64,000 bases of DNA from Kryptolebias marmoratus (Eukaryota; Chordata; Actinopteri; Cyprinodontiformes; Rivulidae): positions 15,311,183-15,375,182 of the forward strand of contig NC_051431.1 of assembly GCF_001649575.2 (NCBI RefSeq), in the 5' to 3' direction. A program made the translations under genes and the position numbers. The notes below the pieces were generated by a model, which saw only the letters and a program-made list of their open reading frames with translations, was not told the DNA's origin and ran no database searches. Shown piece by piece: positions 21,916 through 33,978 of this stretch; position 1 is the first letter of the stretch; each line of letters opens with the position of its first letter.

Positions 21916-23214
21916 AGTATAAGAACACATAAATTCAGCAAGTATGCTGAAGCAGATTTTAAAGCGATTAGTGTTTCTGATAGAATTGAAGAGACCTTAA
22001 TGTATTTCTTTAAGGAAATATTTATTTTATATTAATATTGAAAATATATTTTGAAAAGTATAAAGTTACATATACCAAAAGTCATAGCACTCATGACCTG
22101 AAGGTTTTATCTAAAGAGGTAAAAAAGCACAAAGTATGCATAAGTAGACTGAACAAAACATGGAGAAAAAAAAACATGAAAACAAAAAGGATTCTCCGAT
22201 AAGCTGCACTCTAGTTCACAGTTTAAGGCTTAAAGGTTGCAAGACCTGACCCAGACCCAGCCTGCAGCGTTGCATCAGGTGCTGACAAAGTATTCAAGTA
22301 TCAGTGTCATTTTTTTTTTTTTTTTTGTGACCTTAGAGCGCTCTAATAGATATTACAAAACGGGATGAAAGGCTGGAAATGTTTTGAGCGTGCTCGAAGC
22401 TTTCCAGCATGCTAATTCCCTCATTTTTCAGTTTGTGAGTGCGGCTTTGATTTATGAGCAGCTTTTCAAAGAATGACTGTAATTTCCTAAAAACCGTCTT
22501 GTAATAGAGAGGGAGATAGAGGAGACGTGGTAAGATGGGGTGGAGAAAAAAAAAAAAACAAACAGAAAGTTGGAACGAGAAAACGAGAAACACGAAAAAG
22601 TAAAAAAAAATCAGATCAGAGGAGAACTAAAGTTAATTTGTTTCTTTGCTGACAGCACTACAGCCTGAATCTGATTTCAAACGGTAGCGGTACACTTTCA
22701 AATCAGATATCTTCTCTATCTCGGCCCTCACCAAGCACATCGTCTCCCAGCTCTGCATCCGTTTATCTCCCAATCTGCCATTTATTTATTTTTTAATTTT
22801 TTTTTTAACATCCCACACAGATTGTTCTTTCTTATCTAGCCATCTCTATGTCTCTGATATTATTTGATTCTCTCTTCAAACTGTTCCTTCCTTGTCTGAA
22901 TGTCCATCTCTTTTGTCCTCCCGTTTTATCTTCAGCCCTTGTCAGTCTTGTGATCGTTGCTGTTTTTGACCGTGGTATGAAACTTTGTGGTCTCATTCTG
23001 TCTCTTTAGACTCAATTTTCTCCTTTGCTTCCCAGGTTTGAACTCCTACTCTTTTTGCTTCTTTCCCCTTCCTGTTCTCTGAAATCTCTTACTGTCCTCT
23101 AGTGTTTCAAAAGTGAACCACACACTAAATTAATAAAAAAAAGCTTCACTTCCATTGAAGCTCTGAAAGTTAGTAAAAAAATAAAAAATACAAAAAGGCA
23201 AGCTCATTTTGCCT
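21916..23214. other. Unique sequence with pyrimidine-rich patch
   Basis: A T run lies at about 22311-22326 and a C/T-rich stretch at about 22690-23110. A reverse frame at 22333-22593 has no recognisable domain. Confidence 0.4.
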
Positions 23215-23612
23215 GTGTGTTGTGTTTGTAAAATATCTCATAAACCACTGGATAGATTTGAATGAAACTTACAGAAAGTAATCATTGGATGAACATCTAC
23301 AACTCATTAACTTTTGGAGTCACCCCAATTCAAAATGGCCACCAATGATAATCACCAATAGCCAACACAAAACTGGCTCTAACTCCGTCAGTTTTACAGT
23401 TACTGAGCTAAAATTTGGTGTGGTGGCAGCTGAGAGTCATCCTCAGCACATATTCCAACACATCTCAGGGGAGCTTGCAATATCGCATGTGATGGTGCTT
23501 AACGGCATTTACAAAGTTGATTTTCTCATCATAAAATGATCCTAGTTTAAAACTCTGGCTCGAAAAGTGGTGAGTGATGTGCGCTTCCTCATGGGATGTG
23601 AGGCCTTTACTC
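23215..23612 (-). repeat. Dispersed repeat family A, nearly complete copy
   Basis: Minus-orientation unit with AATATCTCATAAACCACTGG-like start, CCCCAATTCAAAATGGCCAC, CTAACTCCGTCAGTTTTACA, TGAGCTAAAATTTGGTGTGG, then TTTAAAACTCTGGCTCGAAA and the terminal GAGGCCTTTAC. This is one of the least disturbed single units. The forward frame at 23285-23539 is a shadow. Confidence 0.7.
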
Positions 23613-24782
23613 TTTTTTTTTTAATTTATTTTAGCCACAAAGAGATGAAATTCTTCACCCCCTCTTTAATGACATGTCATTTCTCCTCGCTTACAACAGA
23701 AACAAAAGCTCTCACGTTTCAAGCTTCTCTTCTCTGAGCACAGCGTACAGTTTGTGTTGCATATTTTCTGTCAGTGTGTCATGTAGCATTACCAACATGT
23801 CTTTGACTTGGATAGAAAACGCTTTGTGATCTCAGCTGGGGGTGGTCGCTTGGCCCAGGGGCTGTTTCCTGCTTGTGAATGCAAAGACTTGTGGGATTGT
23901 CATCTATAAAAACCATGCATTTAAAAGTATTGTAATTGTTAGTTCAGTTATGATTGACTGTTGTCTCGAGTTTTTTTGTTTGTTTTTTTTTTCCTGGAAA
24001 TCTTATTGGAAAGTGTTTAAGAAACAGCTGAAGCGCCTGGTCTCTTTTCTGACTCTAAATGAGTATATTTAACTGCTTCGTGTTTCCAACCTTCGCACAA
24101 ATCTTTATGGCAAACAACAGCAACCCAAAGTTAAGCTATTTCTCCGAAACAATAAATGTGTGATTTTATGAGTCATTAAATCACTGAATTGCAATAAAAC
24201 CGCACATCTGTTTTCTTATCTGAATAATGAACCTGTGTGACGCATTTTCCACCCGTAGTTTTCAATCATTCAAGTTTTTGTGCTTCAGGCATGTCTCTGT
24301 GACGTTCATTAGAAACCTGTCTGAACACCAAGTTCTCGCCAACCCACACAGCAAACATTTGTACAATTTGTAAAATGCCAGTATTGTTGGGCGTGGAGGA
24401 CGTTGGTTAACCCCTTAAAAATTTACCTAGATGTTTGAGAGGATTAAAGCTAAATGATAAGCAGCCCCCCATGTCTGGTTCTGATTACCTCACAGGCTCT
24501 TACTGTGAACTTAATTTGTCGTCTTTGGCCCATTTTACAGCCACATTAAGTTAGCTTTCTTCAGCTGAGAGAGACTTTACATCCTTCTTGAGCTGAACTC
24601 TGAAAACAAAACAAAATGAAATAATTAAAATCACTAAATTTATTTTTTTTATGGCTCAAACATTAGTATTTATTACATTTGTTATTTGAAGTAACTACAA
24701 ATGCAAGGTGCTGTTTCCCCACAAGTCTACTTAACAGGCTGCTTCAGCGCCATTCTGCTGAAAGTGCTATCCTGTATGTGTG

Positions 24783-24785
<3 letters not shown>
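23613..24785. other. Unique sequence
   Basis: T runs near 23611-23620 and 23971-23990. No gene or dispersed family recognised. Confidence 0.4.

Positions 24786-24832
<47 letters not shown>
24786..24832. repeat. (AT)n microsatellite
   Basis: About 23 uninterrupted AT dinucleotides. Confidence 0.98.
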
Positions 24833-24836
<4 letters not shown>

Positions 24837-24987
24837 AATTTACACTTACATCATGTCAACAGTAGGCCCAACTGTCTTATTGTCAGGTATAAAAAAGGCT
24901 AACACTAGTTATGTTTGTTATATTTATATTGTTTGCAATTACTACATTGGTTAACCTAAGATTTTGTTATTAGTAATATTAGATTTT

Positions 24988-25463
24988 GTAATAGTTCAAA
25001 TCTTTTGAAATGAGGTTCTGTAGAAAGGTCATGAACAATTAATAACTTACCAGCTGTAGATAGCTCTTTGAACAACTTCTGTCTGAAGAAACTGAGTTTA
25101 ATTCTGACAGTATTTTCAAGCTAATGGCTAGTTTGTGAATTTATAAAGCTTTACAATACCATTCATTTTATATTTCACATTACACACAATTCTTATCTGT
25201 GAGCACAAACAGCAGCAGCAGCTAGCTGTAGCACTTCCACCCGGAATATTGTAATATTCCTGAATGATTATGTAATGCAAAACTGTCTATGTTATAAAGA
25301 TTTATAAGACAGTGTTTGCATAAGCTGCTTTGAAAGCTGATCAGAATTAAACCTTATTTCTCCAAAGTAAAGCCATTCAAAGAACTATCTACAGCGGGTA
25401 AGATGTTAATTGTTCAGAACCTCTCCACACAAACCAACTTCAGAAGATTTTAACTGTTAGTAC
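24988..25463 (+). mobile_element. TTAA-ended inverted-repeat element, copy 6
   Basis: Left arm ATAGTTCAAATCTTTTGAAA, GAACAATTAATAACTTACCA and GAAGAAACTGAGTTTAATTC; centre GCAGCAGCAGCTAGCTGTAG; right arm AGAATTAAACCTTATTTCTC and TTAATTGTTCAGAACCTCTC. Both outermost ends are decayed, so the TTAA is not visible here. Confidence 0.65.
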
Positions 25464-26074
25464 TTCTAATTTCCTGAAGCTGTTTGAGTTAAAACTTTAT
25501 AAAAGTCATTGTAAGTCATTTTTAAACTTGTGGGTAGCAGAAATGGAGGATCATGTTTACAAGAGGTGCACTTGGAGAAGTGAATAAGGATGTAGCTAAT
25601 GAAGCAGAAGGACTTCAGAGTAGGGAAGTGAAAGATGAATATGCTAACATTTATGAACTCTGTTAATCTGACAGGAGCAGGGAGATGATTTCACCACAGG
25701 AGTGAAGTGTGCTGTATTGATGGCCAGACTGGTGCAGAGAAATTGGAGTCAATCGAGGGGATGGTCGTGGGGGGGATCATTTATCAGCCTGAAGGTGTAG
25801 AGCTGCAGATGTCATGTGTGCAGGCACCGGGGATTTTAATTCTGTGGCTACAGGGAACCAGACAAGGAGAATAGGACAGAGTTAGCTTGAAGGAGTCTGG
25901 AGAGGGACAAAACAAGGAAGCGCCTCCGGGCAGGCTGTCAGGTGGCGGACTGAGGAAAATGAACCAGAGATACTTGATGAGCGCCTGGAAACAGCAGGGT
26001 CGGCTGATCGCAGAAACACGAGTTATAATGTGGTTACATTTGTAGTGTTTATTTGCATTATTGTTGTCTTTATT
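25464..26074. other. Unique sequence
   Basis: G/A-rich in part. The reverse frame at 25784-26146 (120 codons) has no recognisable domain and runs into a family-A repeat. Confidence 0.4.
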
Positions 26075-26640
26075 TGAATTTGGTGTGGTAGTAGCTGAAA
26101 CTGAGCCCCGGCACATTTTATGCACTAACACATAGTGTAAGATCATTGGTTAAATCTTTGCATTAACTATTTAGAGTCAACTCTATATGTTAGCAAAAAT
26201 ATTTCCTTAACCCAGAAGACAGGTTTTGATTAAACTTTCAGGAAACAATTATTAGATGTGCCTCTGCAACCATCAAATTCAGTCAGTTTTACAGATGTAG
26301 TAAAAATTGGTGTGGTTGTAGCTGAGCATTATTTACAACACATACTCCAAGTGCTTCTTATTGTGTGAGATCTTTAGCATTAACTATTGGAGTCATTCCT
26401 TTTTGTCTGTTAGTAAAATATTCCTTAAACCCCAAAACAGAATTTCATGAAACTCTCAAAAAGTAATAATTGGCTGATTATCTACAAGTGATTTTTTTTT
26501 GAGTAAATCCATCTCAAGACAGCCACCTCCACTAGCTGTCTTTAGCAAGCTCAAAAGTCATATAAATCAGTCAATTTGACAAGTATTGACTTAAAGTTTA
26601 AAACTCTGGTACAAAAGGCAGCAGATGCTAGGCCTTTTTT
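26075..26640 (-). repeat. Dispersed repeat family A, multi-unit copy
   Basis: Two to three consecutive minus-orientation units: ATTTGGTGTGGTAGTAGCTG at 26079, AAATTGGTGTGGTTGTAGCT near 26305 and CTCAAAAAGTAATAATTGGC near 26455, ending with TTTAAAACTCTGGTACAAAA and GATGCTAGGCC. The arrangement parallels 6511-7340 in the opposite orientation. Confidence 0.65.
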
Positions 26641-27287
26641 AAAACGAAAGTAATGGTGAACTACTAAGGTGAACTTTTCCTCCACTTGAAGTTCATATGG
26701 TCTGTATTTAAAGCTCTGCTTTCTCAGCAGTTAAACTGACCTTTAAACAGGACAGAACAATACGTGCTGTACAGTATGTTGCTGGAAAAACAACAGCAAG
26801 TTAGGAAATAACTACTATTTCACAATAAAGAACCAAAACTGAGCTCCAAAATGTTTGAAAAAAAAAAATGACAGAGAAACCATCTTTTTAACCCATCTGA
26901 CATGAAAGCAAATCAAATCAAAAGAATTCAGAGCACATGCTGCTGCCTCTCTGTCTGTTTAAACGCTGGAGAGATCCAGGCATTTCAGAGGGTTTTTGCC
27001 CTGACAGCTTGTGTAAGATGTGTGTGCATTTCAATTAGGGTGTGTAGACTCAGACAGGTGTGAATAACATGTTAGCTCTGCAGAACATGGCTTTATCAGT
27101 CATCCATCATGTTATAATACCAAGTGTTGATTCCATGTATGTTATTGTTGAGTTTTTTTTTTTATTGTCAGAAAGTCTTATTAAAAGAGTAAGAAGGCAG
27201 GGAAATGGCCCAAAACCTTTACTTACAGTATTTAATAAATAGTTTTAAAGGATGAACCAATGAAAAAGTAAAGTAAATGATGGTTGT
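26641..27287. other. Unique sequence
   Basis: No gene or repeat recognised; the forward frame at 27060-27242 has no recognisable motif. Confidence 0.4.
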
Positions 27288-27427
27288 GTGATGCCCTGTG
27301 ATGGTCTTGTGACCTGTCCAGGGTGTACCTTACCTCTCTCACAATGAATACTGGAGACAGGCACCAGTTCGCCTGTGACCTAGAGAGGAAAAAAATTGGT
27401 AATGAAAATGGATGAATGGATAAATGT
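27288..27427 (+). mobile_element. Teleost retroelement 3' end, family C copy 1
   Basis: Carries GTGACCTGTCCAGGGTGTAC, CACAATGAATACTGGAGACA, GGCACCAG and ends in AAAATGGATGAATGGATAAA. This is the common teleost 3' end that terminates in GGAT-type repeats. I am unsure whether it is a LINE or a SINE tail. Related copies: 28455, 33355, 36076 and 54055. Confidence 0.55.
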
Positions 27428-28454
27428 TGGTTTATATGTGTATATATAATCTGTACCATGCAAAACCACTACTATTTTCTTTATTTTCGCTTCCAAGGAG
27501 CCAGACTCACTTGTAATCTTAAGGTGGTCTTGATCACTAGTTATTCAAGTTTTCTGAAGGTTTTTTTTCACTCATTTCCTTGTACATAGTCGTGACAGCA
27601 TGCCCATTATTTAAACAATGAGGAAAGTGGACAAGCAAAGTGGACAAAAGAAAATGTGTCAAGACCTAAAAAAATATATGCTGTTGATGAACAGCTACTG
27701 AAAGTCATATCTTTAGGCTATAATAAAAAAAACTCATCATTGTCCTTACATAGGACCTCAGAGATGCATCATCCTCGTGGTGTTTAGATAGCTTTTTGAG
27801 AATCACCTTGTTGATGCTAAAATACTATTTCATGTGTCAAACCATGTTAACCTCAGGTTGTGGGAGCAAATCGTGTCTTTATGGCAGTTTACCAGTAACA
27901 AAGTTAATAGAAATCCTATTTAAAACTGGTTCTTTGCTAAGTTGTCTGTTATGTGTCAATACAACACTGATTCACTCTTTAGTTTAGGAGCCTATTTATC
28001 CCTGAATGATTCTTAGGTAAGATTGAAGTGACCTAAAAAAACTGCAATTGAGTGAAAGGCAGCCTAAATCCAAAGAAAAACTTTGAAGGACCTTCAGATA
28101 ATCTCAATATATCAACCAGTTCAAATACAACTGCATAACATTGAAACTATAAGAGAACAAGAGAAATTTTGAAGCTACATGACTCATCCAAAACCCTGTC
28201 AGTCCACATTATGTGAACACACTAAAATGTTCACAAATAATTCTCAACAGGAGGATTGTAATTCAAAATCTGGAGCAAAACATTAGCTGATAAATTACAA
28301 AGACACGATGCCAAAGGCACCAGTCGCTGGAGACTTGCTTGGATCTTAAGACTGACAGTCGTGTGTTACCTTCACACACCGACTTTTCTTTGTTCATTAA
28401 AGCTGATAGCCATTCCCCTCCAAACACTTATTTACACACCCACTTAATCTCCCT
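27428..28454. other. Unique sequence
   Basis: AT-rich; no gene or repeat recognised. Confidence 0.4.
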
Positions 28455-28600
28455 GTACAGGCTGGCCGTCCATCACAGGGTCAACACAGAGACACAGAAG
28501 ACAGATGACCCCTCACACCCACAAGCACTGGGAGAATGTGCCAAGTCCACATAGATAGGCTCAACACTTCCCTACTGTGAGGCAGCCATGCTAACAACTT
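28455..28600 (-). mobile_element. Retroelement family C, internal fragment (copy 2)
   Basis: Contains GGCTGGCCGTCCATCACAGG, GACACAGAAG, GGGAGAATGTGCCAAGTCCA and CCCTACTGTGAGGCAGCCAT, matching in order the inner part of the family-C element (compare 36190-36358). It lacks the GGAT-type tail. Confidence 0.5.
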
Positions 28601-28702
28601 TCTCATCATGCAGCTCGCCTAAGACCATTTGCCTGTATCCATATTGGTGTGGAAAAAAATACATTTTTGCCAAAAGCAGATAGCAATAAATTATGTAAAG
28701 AA

Positions 28703-28863
28703 GATGGATGGATGGATGGATGGATGGATGGATGGATGGATGGATGGATGGATGGATGGATGGATGGATGGATGGATGGATGGATGGATGGATGGATGGA
28801 TGGATGGATGGATGGATGGATGGATGGATGGATGGATGGATGGATGGATGGATGGATGGATGA
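28703..28863. repeat. (ATGG)n array, about 40 perfect units
   Basis: About 160 bases of uninterrupted GATG/ATGG units. Because the period is 4, all frames stay open and encode MDGW on plus and IHPS on minus; the three open frames here are artefacts. The array ends directly against a family-A repeat (GTAGTAGCTGAGACTCATCC). Confidence 0.97.
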
Positions 28864-29372
28864 GTAGTAGCTGAGACTCATCCCGAACACATACTTATTT
28901 GAGAGCTAACAAGACTGAACAAAATCATTGTTTAAAACGTCGCCGTTGCATATTAGAGTCAACCCTGTCAGTGTGTTAGCAAAATATCACATCCCATGAA
29001 CAAATTGATGGATTTTAATGAAATACTCAAGAAGTCTTCCCTGGATCTACAACTGACTTCAGAAAATCAATCCAATTCATGACAGCTAACACAGTTAAAT
29101 TAACCGTACCCAACACAAAAATGGATTTTATTTAGTCAGTTTTGCAGCTATTGAGCTAAAATTGGACGTGATTGTAGCTGATAGTCATTCACAACACATA
29201 TCTTGAGTGCTAACCGGTCACATAAAAGTTTGCATTATCCTGTGAAATTGTGCATATTGTTATTTTCAAGATATGACAAAAAAAAAAAGTTAGAACCATC
29301 ATTTCTCAACATACGATAACAGCTTAAAGATGACACATAATATGCATTCCTCCAAAGAATGCTAGTCCTTTT
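28864..29372 (-). repeat. Dispersed repeat family A, about two units
   Basis: Minus-orientation blocks: AGTAGCTGAGACTCATCC, TTTTAATGAAATACTCAAGA, GTCAGTTTTGCAGCTATTGA, TGAGCTAAAATTGGACGTGA, and at the far end the palindrome-like GCATTCCTCCAAAGAATGCT (29344-29363) with CTAGTCCTTTTA. Confidence 0.65.
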
Positions 29373-32300
29373 AATTAGGTTATCTGGTTTGTCTAAAGGA
29401 ATTTATTACTCTTAATTCTGATTATAATGAGCTACAATTCAGTCTTTGTGGTGTTTTTTGGCTCCCATCAATGTGCATCAGCGCATGTAAACAAACCATC
29501 AACTTTGCTGGTATTATACTATTTCAGCTGCTCATTGTATTGTCATTATGGGAGCCTGGAATAGAAATGTTTAGTTTATTTACATATCTCGTCAGCCTGA
29601 ATACGCATTGTCACAAACATGAAGATGCTCACATGAACACACACGGAAAAACAACCCTAAACATAGAAGGCCTGTATACATACTCAGGAAAGTGTGTTTT
29701 AACTGCCATTCACATGTCAGCTGACACCCACCTGCACACAGACTCAGATTTGTGCACACAGACGCACAGAAAAACAGAAAAGATAGAGCACATGCAGTCA
29801 GATTCACTCACCCATGGGAGGACATTTAAAAACACAGCATAAAAACTCAGGCTTGGATGAGATAAACATACTGGGATTCTCGATGATGAAGCTGGAGAAA
29901 ACATTAGAAAATAGATCAGCTCCCAAGACACATGCAGAAGTAGAGAGGGATTTTATATGAGACACAGATATCAAGTGAGCATCTTAAATAAAATGTGGTG
30001 AGCATTCTCACAGAGGGATGCCTTGGGATTGGTATCCTGTGCAAGCAGCCATGGACTGGTGGCAGCATGCTACATGAACAGAACTGACGTTCTTCTTTTA
30101 GGATTACATAATTCCAAACAACTTCAATAAGTTTAAGGTGACAAAAAAAAACTGCCTTTTCTCCTGACCATGTTTGGGCATCTTGGAACTTGGCTAATGT
30201 AACGATGTACATAAGTCATAGCCAAATTCTATTTAATTCTTTCACTTACTTTTAACAGATAACAACAACTCTCCAAAAAAGAAGAGACAGAAAAACAAAC
30301 CTCCACTGCTCAGGTGGAGGCTCTAAGACCCCATCTGTCATTAACACCCGTCCTGAGCAATCAGACTACATTTGGATGGGTGTTAGCCTCAAGACGCATT
30401 TATTAGTCTGAACACAATCTGTACCAAGCTCCGCTACAGGACCTCCTATTGAACTGACGTAATCCCCAGACAAGCAGCAGTGTTGTTACCTGGACATCTC
30501 AAGGGGGAAACATGTCATCACTTGGAATATTATGAAGATTTTTGTTTGTTTAGTTTTGCTTTTTTGGCTAAAGGTTTTAATCTGTTTGACAGAATCCATC
30601 TCAATATAACTGTTTGTGTTGTCGAGATTTTATTAATCACCGTGGATTGCAGGATGCAGTGTTGCGAGTTTCTCTTTAGTTTTTAGAGCTGACTGGGCCC
30701 ATTGTGGTCACTGTGTAGTGTAATGTGCTGTGTCAGTCACAGGACGACAGTCTGAGCAGATATATGTCGCATTATATTCATCTATTTAAACACAGGGCTG
30801 ATGTAACATTCCTGTTGATGCTGTATAAAACAGCTGACAGCTTTCTGCACACCGTGTTTCACTATGGTGGATTTTTACAGGTTAAAATCCTCCTTCTTTA
30901 TTCTGACACTGGGCTCTGTGAAGTCACTCATCCCTTTGCTGCTTTTTCTCTCTTAGGTAATTCAGCTTATCAAGAGATGAATACAAAAATACAACTCAAA
31001 TGGCTCCGAACTATGTTAATGTCAAAATAACAATGCAGTTCAGGTGCCTGGTTGTATTGTTTTGGTTTTTTTTGAGAAACATCAGCAGACCCGCTGTGAT
31101 AGCTCATCGCTGATTGGGTAACCTACTGTGTGGCGTGGTTGAGTGTGAATCTGCATACAGAGCAGGTATGCAGAAAATGTAAAACTGCAAGGTGTGAACA
31201 ATCTCAATCAGAATTTGAATCTCACAAGACAAATATTATAAGTAGCATATAAGTAGCAAGTCATGTATAGTAGGATAGAACCTTTTAACACTTTTTTATA
31301 TTATTTTTTTGACACTGTTTACAATTTTCTCTAAGATTTTACCCCAGCACACGATAAAGATTTGATGTTGACAGGATCAAGATAAAAAAAGGATCAGGAT
31401 TCAACTGCATATTTTAAAAATCTGCATCATGTTCATCAGTGATCAGTAGACACAATCATCAGTGTCGGGGTGGCCTCCTAATGTGCATCAAGTTCTATTT
31501 ATCTTTTTTTTCCATCTTTAAACTTCATCTCAAAAGCAGCAAAGGAAACTGTTAAAGTTGTGTTATACTGTTGATTTTCAGGTTTTACTCTCATGTTGCC
31601 TCATAGAACATCCTTTAAAAATATTGTGCTGGTGTTCCTATTTCCATAACAACATGCACTTTTTCACAGTGAAGGTACAGATATAGACCATAATCCTTTT
31701 AGCCTCCTAAACTGCTGTACAAATCAGATCAGTAAACGCCTTGCAGAGAGAATTTCAATAGTCCATGCTCGTGTAATTTCAGCAGAGGATGAAGGTGGAA
31801 ATGAAAACCCGATGCTCGTCTTGAGGTGTGGCGTGGCTGACGGTAAATAGTTACGCACAAAATTTTCTGAAACACTTTCCCGAGCAAAAAAAAAATAATT
31901 ATCTGAATTCTTTAAATAGCCTTTCACAATGTGTTGGGATTTTCTGTAATAAAAGGCCATATGTTTACTTCAAAAGTCAGTATACTGTAAAAGTGAAACA
32001 CAACTCCCACCCTTCCACCTCAAAACCACTGATCCTGTGCAGGTTGAATCAGACATGACTGGTCACACTTCCTTTTCTCTGTCTACTAATGATTCTGAGA
32101 AGTCTTTGCTGGAAAAAAAATTAGCCATATTTTGTCTAATTGCTTGTTTCAGAACTGGTCTTGTCAATTTAAGTTTCTAAAAGAACTGTATTTCCTAATT
32201 TGATAAATAACTACAATTGCAGCCATTAACAAATTACAAGAAGTCAGTGTCTATATAACATTAACTTTGACATGAAAACATCAATTTTGCACAGCAAAAT

Positions 32301-33354
32301 TACACGTGTCAAAAGTGTCTACATGAGTCATTTCGGTACTCTCTAATGTTATTTTTTTATATTACTCTGGGACTGCTTTTTAAAATTTATGTCAAGATTT
32401 TTTTGTTTTGTTTTCTTTTGAATATGTTTGGCCTCTTGATTCCTTTTCACAAAATTCATTTCAAAAAGTGGAGAAAAACGTAAAAGCTTCTTTATTTTTC
32501 CAAGTTTACCCAATAAAACTGTGGGCCTTCCAAGTCAGACACAAAGGAGACGTAAATATCTGGTTCTTGTGGAGTCCCTTCCATAGGAAACTTGTAAATC
32601 ATAAGAACTGACATATACTCTTATTTAGCCAGAAAATAAAACATAGCAACACAAGAATCAAACAACAATTACATTAGCTTCTTAGAAAACAAGGTAATTG
32701 CGATAAAATCTGGTCAAATATAGATATAAATCACATGCAACATCTTCGAAAAAGGTGCAATAGTGTAGACATAAAGCATGTCAAAGTGCATCAGACTTAC
32801 AAAGATATCATAAAGATCTCAGATGTCTTCTCTCCAGATCTACCATTGATTGTCTGTCAAGAAAAGCTTCTTTCTCTTCCCTTCCACGCTTTTGTTTCTT
32901 TTGTGCAAAATTCACAAACTCTTTTTTTTTCAGGATCTGTAAGGCAGAGACATAGAAGCTGACGTTAATTATGTATAAGAGCTGACCGGCTGAACCACTT
33001 TAGGTTCCTAAGACACACTGGCTGCCCCTGTTTGACAGATCCCCGCTGTGTTTAGGTTCCCCTGATGAATTTATTAATTTATGATTGGGAGGATCCTACA
33101 ACAAAAGTCCACATCCCCTCAGGAGCCCTTTTGTTAAATGCAGCCATGCGGCACACCTTGAACATGTCTGACACAAAGTGTCTGCTCAAACAAGACAACA
33201 AATAAGCCTCAACAAACAAAGTCAGCAAACGTATGTCTTTATATTAAAGGTTGAAGTGCTGATGAACTGACGTATTGTAAGCTCGATCACTTTACGTGTG
33301 CTTCCTTTAGATTATGGTAATTATTTTATACACATATGTTAAATTTGTCTTGTT
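29373..33354. other. Long unique stretch, no gene recognised
   Basis: About 4 kb of AT-rich DNA. Forward frames at 29471-29842 (123 codons, rich in His and Thr from CACA-type sequence) and 30725-31030 (101 codons) have no recognisable domain and no supporting context. No repeat family from elsewhere in the window was recognised. Confidence 0.4.
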
Positions 33355-33470
33355 TGTCTCTATGTGACGTTGGGATGAACTTGTCCACCTCTCTCACAAC
33401 GATCGCTGGAGATAGGCACCAGCTCCCCAGAAAGGAAAAAGCATGTACCGATAATGGATGGCCATATGTT
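33355..33470 (+). mobile_element. Retroelement family C, degenerate 3' end (copy 3)
   Basis: Contains CTCTCACAACGATCGCTGGA, GATAGGCACCAGCTCCCCAG and GATAATGGATGG, in the same order as copy 1. It is degenerate and 5'-truncated. Confidence 0.5.
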
Positions 33471-33585
33471 AAATTTCAACTGCGATTATTGGAAGCAATA
33501 TTTATGATTGTGTTGCACTGCATAAACCGAGACATTTAGAGCACCATCGTTAGACAAAAGGTTACATATTAAATTTAGGATCAAC

Positions 33586-33978
33586 TTAAACGAATAGCTT
33601 AGATTTTTATAGAGAGGTAATGAACAAATGATATCTTACCTGTTGTGAATAGCTCTTTGAATGACCTCAATTTGAAAAAAATGATTTAATTCTGACCAAA
33701 CTGAAGAGTTAATGGCTAATCCGAGTGAGACCAAGACCAAAATGAATTACTGTTGTCTTAAAAACACTTCAATATCAAAGATCTCATAGGTGTTATGCAT
33801 ACTCTATTTTATAAAACTTGTATACATATTTCTGACGTTTGCTCATCAATTAGATCAGAATTAAACTCCGTTTCTCCAACCTGAGTATGGTCGAAGAGCT
33901 ATCTACAACAAATAAGATAATAATTATTCATAACGTTCCACAAAACCCCACTTCAAAACATCTAAACTATCACTTTAA
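33586..33978. mobile_element. TTAA-ended inverted-repeat element, copy 7 (centre missing)
   Basis: Starts TTAAACGAATAGCTTAGA and ends AACTATCACTTTAA, so TTAA is present at both ends. Both arms are long, with GATTTAATTCTGACC on the left and AGAATTAAACTCCGTTTCTC on the right. The CAGCAGCTAGCTG centre seen in other copies is absent, leaving a nearly pure foldback of 393 bp. Confidence 0.65.

Noticed and set aside
28606..28890. Open frames on both strands encoding repeated MDGW or IHPS peptides
   Set aside because: These are translations of the ATGG microsatellite, which stays open in every frame because of its 4-base period.
29471..29842. 123-codon forward frame rich in His and Thr
   Set aside because: The composition follows a CACA-rich stretch; an overlapping reverse frame is equally open, and no domain was seen.
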